A DNA stretch of 64,000 bases from Thiocapsa bogorovii. Lineage in GTDB: Bacteria > Pseudomonadota > Gammaproteobacteria > Chromatiales > Chromatiaceae. The position numbers and the translations under genes are program-made. Below are positions 25,518 to 33,985 of the stretch, in pieces. The notes beneath the pieces were generated by a model that did not search any database, had not been told where the DNA came from, and saw nothing but the letters and a program-made list of their open reading frames with translations. The stretch is taken from assembly GCF_021228795.1 (NCBI RefSeq), contig NZ_CP089309.1, forward strand, positions 1,984,001 to 2,048,000. The letters are read 5' to 3'. The stretch's first letter is position 1; the number at the start of each line of letters is the position of its first letter.

Positions 25518-27971
25518 ATGGAGGAGGAAGCCACCCTCAAGGCCACGCCCTCGGTCGATCTGAGTCTGCGCTGGAAGGCACTCATCGCCATGACCCTGGC
25601 GCTCGTGCTCGTCAATGCATCGCTCGCGTTGATCTCGAACTTTCAGCTGACCAGTCAATTCGAGCTCCAACAGAGCGCGGTCCGGGATCAACAGGCTCGG
25701 CAGTTGCGCGCTCTCGTGGAAGAAGACACGCTGGAAATGTCGAAACTCGCCAGCCTGGTTCCTTTGCTCAGTGGCGGCCAAGCAGCGACGATGGGCCCGG
25801 ACGCTGCGATCGAGGAGGCATTAGTCACCAACGGCGCCATGCTCGATCTGGAATGGGATATTCGATCGGTACAGTGGGTACGGCCCGACGGCAGCACGGC
25901 CATCGTCTGGCCGGAAGATGCGCAGGATGTTCCAGATGCGCTGCGCGCCGAGCTTCGCGACAACCCGGAGCAGGCGATTGCGGCACTCCTATGCAGCCCG
26001 GAATGTCGGCAGTACAAGGCAACCCCATTGCTGTGGGAGGGCTCCTTCGCCGGAAACCTGGTCCTGGGCCGCTCGCTCGCCGATGCATTGCTGGCCTTCA
26101 ACGCACTGACCGGAGCCGAGGTCGCCATCACCTGGCATGACGATGCCCGATCCGCCGAGCTGCTGGATCCGCTGAGCCCGAACTACCTGGATTTTCCCGC
26201 CGTCACCTACCCGGACGACACCCTGCCGGTTCTGCGCGCCGCCGCGCCGACGCTCGCGAGCGGCGACACGAGGCATGAGCCGCTGCTGATCCCGCATGGG
26301 TCGGGTTGGTACGAGATCTTTCGCATCCCGGCACTTGCCGCCCGTATCGACGCGCTGGTGATCAACGACGTGACCACTCAGCGCGAGGCGATCCGCACGG
26401 CCACGACCGGCAGCATTCTGCTCGGAATCCTAGGCTTGATCCTTTCGGGCTCGTTGCTCCTGCTGATCATCAAGGGCCCTTTGTACCGACTCAGGGATCT
26501 GGCCACGGTCATCCCTTTGCTGGCGGAAAACCGCTATACGGATCTTCGCCGTCAGCTCCCGGGACGTTCCAAGTCGCTTATGCCGCGCGACGAGATCGAT
26601 CTCATGACGGAAACGGTCAGGAGCCTCACCGACCGCATGGAGCTGCTTCAGTACGACCGCGTGCAGGCCGAGGCGCGCCTGGTCTGGCTCGCCGATCACG
26701 ACCCCTTGACCCAGTTGTACAATCGCCGTCGTTTCAACGACGATTTCGAGCGCATCCTGGATCAAACGATCCGTTTCGGTCATCAGGGAGCGCTCCTCTT
26801 CCTGGATCTCGATCAGTTCAAGGACGTTAATGATCTGAGCGGCCACCGCGTCGGCGATACCTTGCTTCAGCGCGTCTCCGAGCAATTGAGACTCGTCACC
26901 CAGACGAGCGATCTGCTCGCACGCCTGGGCGGCGACGAGTTCGCCCTGGTCTTGCCCGAAGCGACCGAGGACGACGCCCTCGCCAGCGCGGAGTCGATCC
27001 AAGAGGCCGTCTGCTCGATCAGCCTTCAGGAGCACGGCCGCCGCCACAGGGTCACTGCGAGTATCGGCATCGTCATGTTTCCGACCCAGGGGACCGACAT
27101 CGGCCAACTCATGGCGAGTGCCGATCTGGCCATGTATCAGGCCAAAGAGAAGGGACGCGGGCGCTGGTATCTCTTCTCCGAGGACGACCAGGGCAAGGAG
27201 CAGCTCGACGCCCGGGTGCTCTGGCGCGAGCAGATCAATCAGGCATTGACCCAGGGCCGATTCGAGCTGCACGTGCAACCGATCATCGAGATTGCGACCG
27301 GAGGAATACGGCACATGGAGGTCTTGCTCAGGATGCGCGATGCACGCGGCGGGATGGTCTATCCGGATCGGTTCATCCCGGTGGCGGAACGCACCGGGCA
27401 GATCCAAGCGATCGATCGGTGGGTCATCGACAATGCTCTTGCCGCCATGGAGCTGCGAGCCGACCTGAAGCTCTCGATCAATCTCTCCGCCAGCGCCATG
27501 GACGATCCCTTACTGCTGATGGACCTGCGACATCTTCTGGAAAGACACCGCATCGCGCCCGAGCGGATCTCCTTCGAGGTCACCGAGACCGCCGCGATCA
27601 ACAGCTTGCTGAACGCGACGCGCCTGATGCGCGGTATGCAGGAGCTCGGGTGTCGTTTCGCCCTGGATGATTTCGGCAGCGGTTATGCCTCTTACGCCTA
27701 CTTGCGCAAGCTTCCGGTCGACGAGGTCAAGATCGACGGGGCCTTCGTGCGAGACATCGCCAAAAACCCCGAAGATCGGATTTTCGTGAAGGCGATCACC
27801 GACATGGCCCACGGCATGGGGAAGCGCGTCATCGCCGAGTTCGTCGAGAACGCCGAGATTCTGGAGATTCTAAAGGGACTCGGGGTCGACGACGCCCAAG
27901 GATACTATTTCAGCAAGCCGGTCAAGCTGCAGCAACCGGACACGCCGATAATGTTCGACGGCGTCCTTTGA
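25518..27971 (+). CDS. Membrane-bound GGDEF-EAL c-di-GMP enzyme with periplasmic sensor
   Basis: 817 residues. TM1 about 18-38, a periplasmic domain of about 255 residues, TM2 about 298-320, a HAMP-like linker, GGDEF domain (about 395-555) with intact LGGDEFALV, and EAL domain (about 575-800). The EAL signature is EVLLR instead of EALLR, but the first Glu, SINLSAS, FEVTETA, DDFGSGYASY, VKIDG and DAQGYYFSKP are present, so phosphodiesterase activity is plausible. The large periplasmic domain could read out the binding-like protein made from the first gene of the operon. Net activity (synthesis or breakdown) cannot be told. Confidence 0.92.
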   Translation: MEEEATLKATPSVDLSLRWKALIAMTLALVLVNASLALISNFQLTSQFELQQSAVRDQQARQLRALVEEDTLEMSKLASLVPLLSGGQAATMGPDAAIEEALVTNGAMLDLEWDIRSVQWVRPDGSTAIVWPEDAQDVPDALRAELRDNPEQAIAALLCSPECRQYKATPLLWEGSFAGNLVLGRSLADALLAFNALTGAEVAITWHDDARSAELLDPLSPNYLDFPAVTYPDDTLPVLRAAAPTLASGDTRHEPLLIPHGSGWYEIFRIPALAARIDALVINDVTTQREAIRTATTGSILLGILGLILSGSLLLLIIKGPLYRLRDLATVIPLLAENRYTDLRRQLPGRSKSLMPRDEIDLMTETVRSLTDRMELLQYDRVQAEARLVWLADHDPLTQLYNRRRFNDDFERILDQTIRFGHQGALLFLDLDQFKDVNDLSGHRVGDTLLQRVSEQLRLVTQTSDLLARLGGDEFALVLPEATEDDALASAESIQEAVCSISLQEHGRRHRVTASIGIVMFPTQGTDIGQLMASADLAMYQAKEKGRGRWYLFSEDDQGKEQLDARVLWREQINQALTQGRFELHVQPIIEIATGGIRHMEVLLRMRDARGGMVYPDRFIPVAERTGQIQAIDRWVIDNALAAMELRADLKLSINLSASAMDDPLLLMDLRHLLERHRIAPERISFEVTETAAINSLLNATRLMRGMQELGCRFALDDFGSGYASYAYLRKLPVDEVKIDGAFVRDIAKNPEDRIFVKAITDMAHGMGKRVIAEFVENAEILEILKGLGVDDAQGYYFSKPVKLQQPDTPIMFDGVL

Positions 27972-28250
27972 ATACCGAAGCGTCCCCACGACGGATGGTC
28001 ACCTCACCGCACCGGACATGAATCGCCCGTGAGCTCGTTGCGGGACGATCCAGCGGGGCTGCGGGCCGATACAGCCGGCGTGCCTGCGGCATCAGGAAGG
28101 GTTCAAGAACAAATGAGACGACTCGACGAGAGAATACCTTTGTCACGATTGTCGTTGTCGTAATCGACAACGATTCGGTGCTCAACGGATTTCCGGCACT
28201 TGACCAAGTAGCATCGACCGGGACCCTGGAGGCGGGGTACGGGAAGGAAT

Positions 28251-29132
28251 CTATCCCTCGCCGACCGACCCGCGGATCATCTCGAAGATCGCCGCTGAAT
28301 CCTCCTCGCCCAGCCCACGCTCGACCAGCATGTCCAACCATTGCGCCACCGTCGCCGCCGTCGTCAGGGAGATCCCCAACTCCTGCGCCGACTCGAGCAC
28401 GATCCGCATGTCCTTGCGGTGCAGGCGTGCCTTGAAGCCCGGCGTGTAATCGCCCTCGATCATCCGCAGGCCGTGCACCTCCAAGATGCGGCTGCCTGCG
28501 AAGCCGCCGAGCAGGGCCTCGCGCACCTTCCGCGGATCAACGCCGCTCGCCTGAGCCAACAGGACCGCCTCCGAGACGCCGGCAATGGTCGCTCCGACGA
28601 CAATCTGGTTGCAGGACTTGCAGACCTGACCCGCGCCGTTGGGTCCGACATGCACGATGCTTCCGCCCATCGCCTCGAACAGTGGCTGCACCCGCGCAAA
28701 GGCGGCCGGCTCGCCCCCGACCATGATGGATAGCGTACCGGCTTTCGCTCCCGCCTCCCCTCCCGAGACCGGGGCGTCGAGCATCGCGGCTCCGGCGGCG
28801 CGAAGTCGCTCGGCCATCATCCGTGTCGACGAAGGAGAGATCGTGCTCATGTCCACCACCACTGCACCGGGCCGAACACTTTGGATGATGCCCTCCGGCC
28901 CGAGGATCACCTCTTCGACATCCGGGGTATCCGAAACCATCGTGAAGACGACATCCGCGTCGCGCGCCACGGCGACAGGACTCTCGGCTGTCCGCGCACC
29001 GGCTTCGGCGAGAGGTTGCATCGACTCGGTCCGACGTGCATGGACGACGAGCTCATAGCCGGCCTTTATCAGGTTCAGGGCCATCGGCCGACCCATAATG
29101 CCGAGTCCGATGAAGCCGACACGTTCGTTCAT
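28251..29132 (-). CDS. garR: 2-hydroxy-3-oxopropionate (tartronate semialdehyde) reductase
   Basis: 293 residues with GAGG 8 nt before the ATG. Beta-hydroxyacid dehydrogenase signatures: N-terminal VGFIGLGIMGRPMA (NAD(P) binding), DAPVSGGEAGAKAGTL (substrate binding), GQVCKSCNQ with the catalytic Lys, and KDMRIVLESA. It reduces tartronate semialdehyde to glycerate. Downstream of glcE-glcF in the same direction, it fits phosphoglycolate salvage: glycolate to glyoxylate to tartronate semialdehyde to glycerate, useful to an autotroph with RuBisCO. Glyoxylate carboligase is not in the window. glxR is an alternative symbol. Confidence 0.9.
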   Translation of the reverse strand: MNERVGFIGLGIMGRPMALNLIKAGYELVVHARRTESMQPLAEAGARTAESPVAVARDADVVFTMVSDTPDVEEVILGPEGIIQSVRPGAVVVDMSTISPSSTRMMAERLRAAGAAMLDAPVSGGEAGAKAGTLSIMVGGEPAAFARVQPLFEAMGGSIVHVGPNGAGQVCKSCNQIVVGATIAGVSEAVLLAQASGVDPRKVREALLGGFAGSRILEVHGLRMIEGDYTPGFKARLHRKDMRIVLESAQELGISLTTAATVAQWLDMLVERGLGEEDSAAIFEMIRGSVGEG

Positions 29133-29323
29133 GATGTGATCCTCATTGACGGCCGAGACCAGGAGTCGAAGGCCGCGATGCGCCTGATCGTCGCCGAACC
29201 GCGCAACGTACGCCCCCGGGGCCTCGGTCCTCTTCTTGTTTCACGGAGGCCTCGCCCCCCGAACGCATGCAGAGGGGCAAGGACGAGGCGACCAAAAACC
29301 GCGCCGAGCGGACCGACCGTGAC

Positions 29324-30532
29324 TCAGCCGTCGAGCAGCTCGAGCCAGTGCACGACTGGAATCTCGGTGCCGCCGGCGATCTGGAGCTGGCAGCCGATGT
29401 TGGCTGTCGCGATCAGCTCTGGCCGTCCGGACTCCAGGGCTTCGACCTTGTTCCCGAGCAGACGTGCGGAGAGCTCCGGCTGGGTGATCGAATAGGTTCC
29501 GGCGGATCCGCAACACAGATGGCCGTCCGGCACGGGAGTCATCGCGAATCCGAGTCCAGTCAGGACCGGCTCGACCACCTGCTTTATCTGCTGACCGTGC
29601 TGCAGCGTACAGGGTGCATGGAAGGCGACGCGGCGACCTCCGCCGGGCGAACCGAGCGGCGAAAGATCCAGGCTCGCGACGACCTCGATCGGATCACGCG
29701 CCAAGGCCGCCACACGTGCGGCCCGCTCTGCGTAAAGCGGATCCTCGGCCAAGGCGTGACCATAGTCCTTCACCATGGCGCCGCACCCGCTCGCGGTCAC
29801 CAGGATCGCCTCGCAACCCGCCTCGATCTCGGGCCACCAGGCGTCGATATTGCGCCGCATCGCATCGAGCCCGTCGGTCAAGGCGTTCAAATGATAGGCG
29901 GCGGCACCGCAACAGCCGGCAGCGGGCGACTCGATCAGATCAATCCCGAGCCGCGCCAGCACACGCGCGGCCGCGGCATTGGTCACAGGCGTCGCGACCG
30001 ACTGGACGCACCCGCCGAGCACCAGCATTCGACGATGCGCGGCCGGCTTCGGCCAAGCGCCGGCCGGACGCGGTGTCGGCAGCTTCGCCTTGAGCTTGGC
30101 CGGGAGCAGTGGTTTCATCCAACGCCCGATCCGCATCAGGGGGCCGAAGCGCGACGGATAGGGCACGGTCTTCACGAGCGCCCAGCGCAGCAGCCGCTCG
30201 GACACCGGACGCTCAACGCGCTCCTCGACCAGGTGTCGTCCGATATCGAGCAGTCGCGCGTAACGCACACCCGACGGACAGGTCGTCTCGCACGAGCGGC
30301 AGGTCAGACAGCGGTCGAGGTGCTGTTGCGTGATGCGGGTCGGCGCCTGTCCCTCCATGACCAGTTTGATCTGGTAGATCCGTCCCCGCGGACCGTCGAG
30401 CTCGTCGCCGAGCAGTTGATAGGTCGGACAGGTCGCGGTGCAGAAGCCGCAGTGGACGCAGGAGCGCAGGATGGCGTCGGCCTCGCGACCGGCGGGCGTG
30501 CTCAGAAACTCGGGCAGGATCTCGGTCTGCAT
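29324..30532 (-). CDS. glcF: Glycolate oxidase iron-sulfur subunit
   Basis: 402 residues. Two ferredoxin-type clusters near the N-terminus (CVHCGFCTATCP and CLTCRSCETTCP) and two cysteine-rich CCG domains (GCCGAAAYH, LCCGSAGTYS). GlcF passes electrons from the flavin subunits GlcD/GlcE to the quinone pool at the inner membrane. It starts 10 bp after glcE. The gene order ruvA-glcE-glcF-garR without glcD means the catalytic flavin subunit must be encoded elsewhere. Confidence 0.95.
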   Translation of the reverse strand: MQTEILPEFLSTPAGREADAILRSCVHCGFCTATCPTYQLLGDELDGPRGRIYQIKLVMEGQAPTRITQQHLDRCLTCRSCETTCPSGVRYARLLDIGRHLVEERVERPVSERLLRWALVKTVPYPSRFGPLMRIGRWMKPLLPAKLKAKLPTPRPAGAWPKPAAHRRMLVLGGCVQSVATPVTNAAAARVLARLGIDLIESPAAGCCGAAAYHLNALTDGLDAMRRNIDAWWPEIEAGCEAILVTASGCGAMVKDYGHALAEDPLYAERAARVAALARDPIEVVASLDLSPLGSPGGGRRVAFHAPCTLQHGQQIKQVVEPVLTGLGFAMTPVPDGHLCCGSAGTYSITQPELSARLLGNKVEALESGRPELIATANIGCQLQIAGGTEIPVVHWLELLDG

Positions 30533-30542
30533 GCCTGGCTCC

Positions 30543-31640
30543 TTACAGGGTCGGGTAGAGGCGACCGGGGTTCAGGATGCCGTTCGGATCGAAGGCACGT
30601 TTCATCTCGCGATGCAGTGTCATGAGTCCCGCAGGGAGCGGGTGGAAGACCTCCGAGCGGCGGTCACCCCCGCGAAACAGCGTGGCATGTCCGCCCACGG
30701 ACGTCGTCGCGGCGCGGATGATATCGGCCGCGGCGTCGCTCCGCAGCCAGCGTTGCGCACCGCCCCACTCGATCAGCTGGACGCCCGGCAGAGACAGGGG
30801 CGGGACGGCAGGAGGCACCGACAAGCGCCACAAGGGTGCATCATCTGCAAAGAAAGGGTGGCGCTGCTCGCGGATCTGATCCCGCCAGAAGACGAGCGCC
30901 TCGCCCTCATCGACCGACTCGCCCCCGATGCGCTCGGCGGCGGCCGAGACGCCGCCTTGGTTGCCGGACAACCGAACCCACAGCCGCTCGCCGTCGAAGC
31001 AGGTCGCACTGATCGGCAGCGGCTTCGCGGCCCAGCCCGTCATCCGATGGATCGCCTCCGGCTGCGAGCAGGTCTGCACCAGTGTCCGCACGGTCGTCGA
31101 GATGGGGAGCACCTTCACGCTGATGTCCAGCAAAATGCCGAGTGTCCCGTAGGCTCCGGTCATAAGCCGCGAGATGTCATAGCCGGCGACGTTCTTCATC
31201 ACCTCGCCGCCGAAACGCAGGATCTCGGCACGCCCGGTCAACACGCGCGTGCCCAGCACCAGATCGCGGGCCGAGCCTGCGTAAGGCCGCGCAGGCCCGG
31301 AAAGGCCGCAGGCGATGGTTCCACCCAGGGTCGCACCCAGGGTCGAGTTGTCCCCGTCCGAGTCATCGGCGAAATGCGGAGGCTCGAACGGGAGCATCTG
31401 CCCCTGCTCGGAGAGCGCCGCCTCGATCTCGCACAGCGGGGTGCCGCAGCGCGCAGTCACGACCAACTCCTTGGGCTGGTAGTTGAGGATCCCGGTATGC
31501 CCGGAGAGCGACAAGCCCTCGCCGTCGACCGCGCGACCGAGGGCCGACTTGGTGCCGTTGCCCTCCAAACGCAGGGGCAACGAGGCATCGGCCGCGGCTC
31601 GAACCCGATCTTGAAGCTCGGCGGTTAGGTCGTTGCTCAC
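30543..31640 (-). CDS. glcE: Glycolate oxidase FAD-binding subunit
   Basis: 365 residues from GTG 31640, which follows GAGGTGG and matches the usual N-terminus (SNDLTAELQDRVRAAA); an ATG at 31706 is an alternative. PCMH-type FAD-binding motifs are present: LRLEGNGTKSALG, NSTLGATLGGTIACGLSGPARPY and VMKNVAGYDISRLMTGAYGTLGI, with a C-terminal FDPNGILNPGRLYP. It partners GlcF and GlcD. The 125-bp gap to ruvA contains no clear promoter. Confidence 0.95.
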   Translation of the reverse strand: MSNDLTAELQDRVRAAADASLPLRLEGNGTKSALGRAVDGEGLSLSGHTGILNYQPKELVVTARCGTPLCEIEAALSEQGQMLPFEPPHFADDSDGDNSTLGATLGGTIACGLSGPARPYAGSARDLVLGTRVLTGRAEILRFGGEVMKNVAGYDISRLMTGAYGTLGILLDISVKVLPISTTVRTLVQTCSQPEAIHRMTGWAAKPLPISATCFDGERLWVRLSGNQGGVSAAAERIGGESVDEGEALVFWRDQIREQRHPFFADDAPLWRLSVPPAVPPLSLPGVQLIEWGGAQRWLRSDAAADIIRAATTSVGGHATLFRGGDRRSEVFHPLPAGLMTLHREMKRAFDPNGILNPGRLYPTL

Positions 31641-31765
31641 GGAGTCCACCTCGACAGATTGAAAAAGCCCGTATTGAACATCTCCAAACCGGGTCGGTTC
31701 CGACATCCTTGTCTGCCGCAAGGCCGAATCGGGCCGGAAGGATCGCAGATCGCGCGGGACGCGGT

Positions 31766-32374
31766 TCAGCGCGCGCTCGCGGCACGCAATGCGCTGCGGA
31801 TGATGTTCTCTGCCCCGCCGCTGCCGTCGTCCGCCGCGCGGGCCATCCGGGTCGCATCGACCGGGCGGTAGCCCAGGGCCACCAGTGCGCTCACCGCATC
31901 GGCGAGCACCTGATCGCGCGTGTCGGCACCGCGGGGTTGCGTCTCGGGTAGATGGGGGGCGCTGCCCGGAATCATATCCAGGCTGTCCCGCAACTCCATC
32001 ACGAGGCGCTGTGCAGTCTTCCGGCCGATCCCGGGGACCCGCACCAGCACATCGAGGTCTTCGTGCTCGATACATTGCGCGAAGCGTGCGGCGTCCATCG
32101 ACGAGAGGATCGCCAGGGCCATCTTGGCGCCGACGCCCGTGACCTTGAGCAGACGCCGAAAGAGCGCACGCTCCTGCTCGCGGCCGAAGCCGTAGAGCAA
32201 CCAGGCATCCTCGCGCACCACCAGGTGAGTCACCAGGACCACGGTCTCGCCGACGGCGGGCAGGTCGTAGAAGGTCGACATGGGGGCCTCGACCTCATAG
32301 CCGACACCGCCCACGTCCAGCAGCAGCTGGGGCGGGTGCTTGGAGAGGATCCTGCCGTACAGGCGGCCGATCAC
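31766..32374 (-). CDS. ruvA: Holliday junction branch migration protein RuvA
   Basis: 202 residues. GTG 32374 overlaps the ruvC stop as GTGA and gives the expected N-terminus ([10 protein letters not shown]). It has an OB-fold N-terminal domain, two helix-hairpin-helix motifs (LLKVTGVGAKMALAIL and LVRVPGIGRKTAQRLV), and a C-terminal RuvB-interacting domain (DAVSALVALGYRPVDATRM). RuvA binds four-way junctions and loads RuvB. ruvB, often next, is replaced here by glcE. Confidence 0.97.
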   Translation of the reverse strand: MIGRLYGRILSKHPPQLLLDVGGVGYEVEAPMSTFYDLPAVGETVVLVTHLVVREDAWLLYGFGREQERALFRRLLKVTGVGAKMALAILSSMDAARFAQCIEHEDLDVLVRVPGIGRKTAQRLVMELRDSLDMIPGSAPHLPETQPRGADTRDQVLADAVSALVALGYRPVDATRMARAADDGSGGAENIIRSALRAASAR

Positions 32375-32988
32375 GGGCGCCAATCCCGCCAGGAAGCGGA
32401 GGCCCGCCCGCGCGCCGGGATGCCCATCGAGTGGGCATGACAGAGCGCGATCGCCAGGGCGTCGGCCTCGTCCTCGCAGGGGGTCTCGGTCAGCGCAAGC
32501 AGGACGCGAATCATGTGCTGGACCTGGGCCTTGTCGGCCCCGCCCGTGCCGACAACGGCGAGCTTCACCGTCTTGGGACTGTATTCGTGCACCGTCACGC
32601 CGGACTTGAGCCCGGCGCAGAGTGCCGCACCGCGCGCTTGACCGATCTTGAGCGCTGCGGTCGGATCACGGGCAAAGATGAGCTGCTCGACCGCCATCTC
32701 GTGGGGTGCGTGCTCGGCCACGATGGCGGCGACACCGTCGAAGATGCGGCCGAGACGATCCGGCCAGGGGTGTTCGCCGACCCGCAAGGTGCCGCTGGCG
32801 ATCCAACGGCTGCGCTGACCGTCGGTATCGATGACACCGTAGCCGGTCGTGCGCGAGCCGGGATCGATACCCAGGATGCGGTGGCGAAGTCTCTCCGGGG
32901 ATCCGATCGATGTGCGGCCGACCGACGCGCCGGGCCGGACGCCGGGCAGGCCCTGCCGATCGGCGGGTCGCCGGCGGTCTTCAGGCAT
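32371..32988 (-). CDS. ruvC: Holliday junction resolvase RuvC
   Basis: 205 residues from ATG 32988, which lies within the end of yebC; E. coli RuvC is 173. About 38 residues precede the core motif [14 protein letters not shown], so translation might start further in, but no good codon is nearby. Catalytic acids are in GIDPGS (Asp), AVEQLIF (Glu) and [13 protein letters not shown] (acidic and His). It cleaves Holliday junctions symmetrically as a dimer. The yebC-ruvC-ruvA order is the common one. Confidence 0.95.
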   Translation of the reverse strand: MPEDRRRPADRQGLPGVRPGASVGRTSIGSPERLRHRILGIDPGSRTTGYGVIDTDGQRSRWIASGTLRVGEHPWPDRLGRIFDGVAAIVAEHAPHEMAVEQLIFARDPTAALKIGQARGAALCAGLKSGVTVHEYSPKTVKLAVVGTGGADKAQVQHMIRVLLALTETPCEDEADALAIALCHAHSMGIPARGRASASWRDWRP

Positions 32989-33730
32989 CGAGCTCGGCCA
33001 GGATCTCGTCGGCGATATCGGCGTTGTGGTAGACCTCTTGGACATCGTCCAGATCGTCTAGGACATCAACCAGACGCAGCAGCTTCTCGGCCGTGTCGCG
33101 ATCGAGCTCGGCGAGGGTCGCGGCATTGTAGGAGACTTCCGCCACCTCGGTATCGAACCCGGCTTGGGTGAGCGCGTCCTTGACCGAGGCGAAGGCCTCG
33201 GGCGTGGTGACCACGTCGAGCGAGCCGTCGTCGTTGGCGACCACATCCTCGGCTCCGGCCTCGAGCGCCGCTTCCATCACCGCATCCTCGTCGGTACCGG
33301 GCTGGAAGCTGATGATGCCTTGCTTGCTGAAGAGATATCCGACCGAGCCGTCGGTCCCCAGGTTTCCGCCGTGCTTGCTGAAGGCGTGACGAACCTCGGC
33401 CGCGGTGCGGTTGCGGTTGTCGGTCATGCAATCGACCATAATGGCGACCCCGCCCGGACCGTAACCCTCGTAGCGGATCTCCTCATAATCGTCGCCCTCC
33501 ATCCCGCCGGCGCCGCGCTTGATGGCGCGCTCGACCGTATCGCGGGGCATGTTGGCGCCGAACGCCTTGTCCATCGCCAGACGCAGACGCGGATTCGCAC
33601 CGGGGTCACCTCCACCCTCGCGGCTTGCAACCGTGACCTCGCGGATGAGCTTGGTCCAGACCTTTCCGCGCTGTTTGTCCTGAGCCGCCTTGCGGTGCTT
33701 GATGTTGGCCCATTTGCTGTGACCCGCCAT
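32981..33730 (-). CDS. yebC: YebC/TACO1-family protein
   Basis: 249 residues from ATG 33730 ([23 protein letters not shown]), with AGAGGT upstream; the frame extending further upstream is spurious. The full YebC signature is present ([52 protein letters not shown]). Family members act in translation of proline-rich stretches and were earlier described as transcription regulators. It begins the yebC-ruvC-ruvA operon. Confidence 0.97.
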   Translation of the reverse strand: MAGHSKWANIKHRKAAQDKQRGKVWTKLIREVTVASREGGGDPGANPRLRLAMDKAFGANMPRDTVERAIKRGAGGMEGDDYEEIRYEGYGPGGVAIMVDCMTDNRNRTAAEVRHAFSKHGGNLGTDGSVGYLFSKQGIISFQPGTDEDAVMEAALEAGAEDVVANDDGSLDVVTTPEAFASVKDALTQAGFDTEVAEVSYNAATLAELDRDTAEKLLRLVDVLDDLDDVQEVYHNADIADEILAELDA

Positions 33731-33985
33731 CGGTAACCTCTCTTCACTCACGATCGACCGAGCGCGCGCCCCACCCCACGAGCCCGGCCCCGGATAGGGA
33801 AGCCTGATCAGGGCCGGTTGACATGGCGGGAGTCGCGCTGCATGTTGTTTGGCCCGGCATTCTAGCATCGGCCGGGGAGCTCCGGGGGAACCGGGCGCGC
33901 GGATGCGGGCGCAGACCGAACGACAGATCCGTGCCCGCACGCCGACCCCTTTGCGGCGCCCCCTCAACGACTTCAGGACCCGTCC

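Noticed and set aside
28151-28177. Inverted repeat CGTTGTCG-taat-CGACAACG after the GGDEF-EAL gene as an intrinsic terminator
   Set aside because: The stem is good but no U-tract follows on either strand, so termination cannot be claimed; it may still be an operator.
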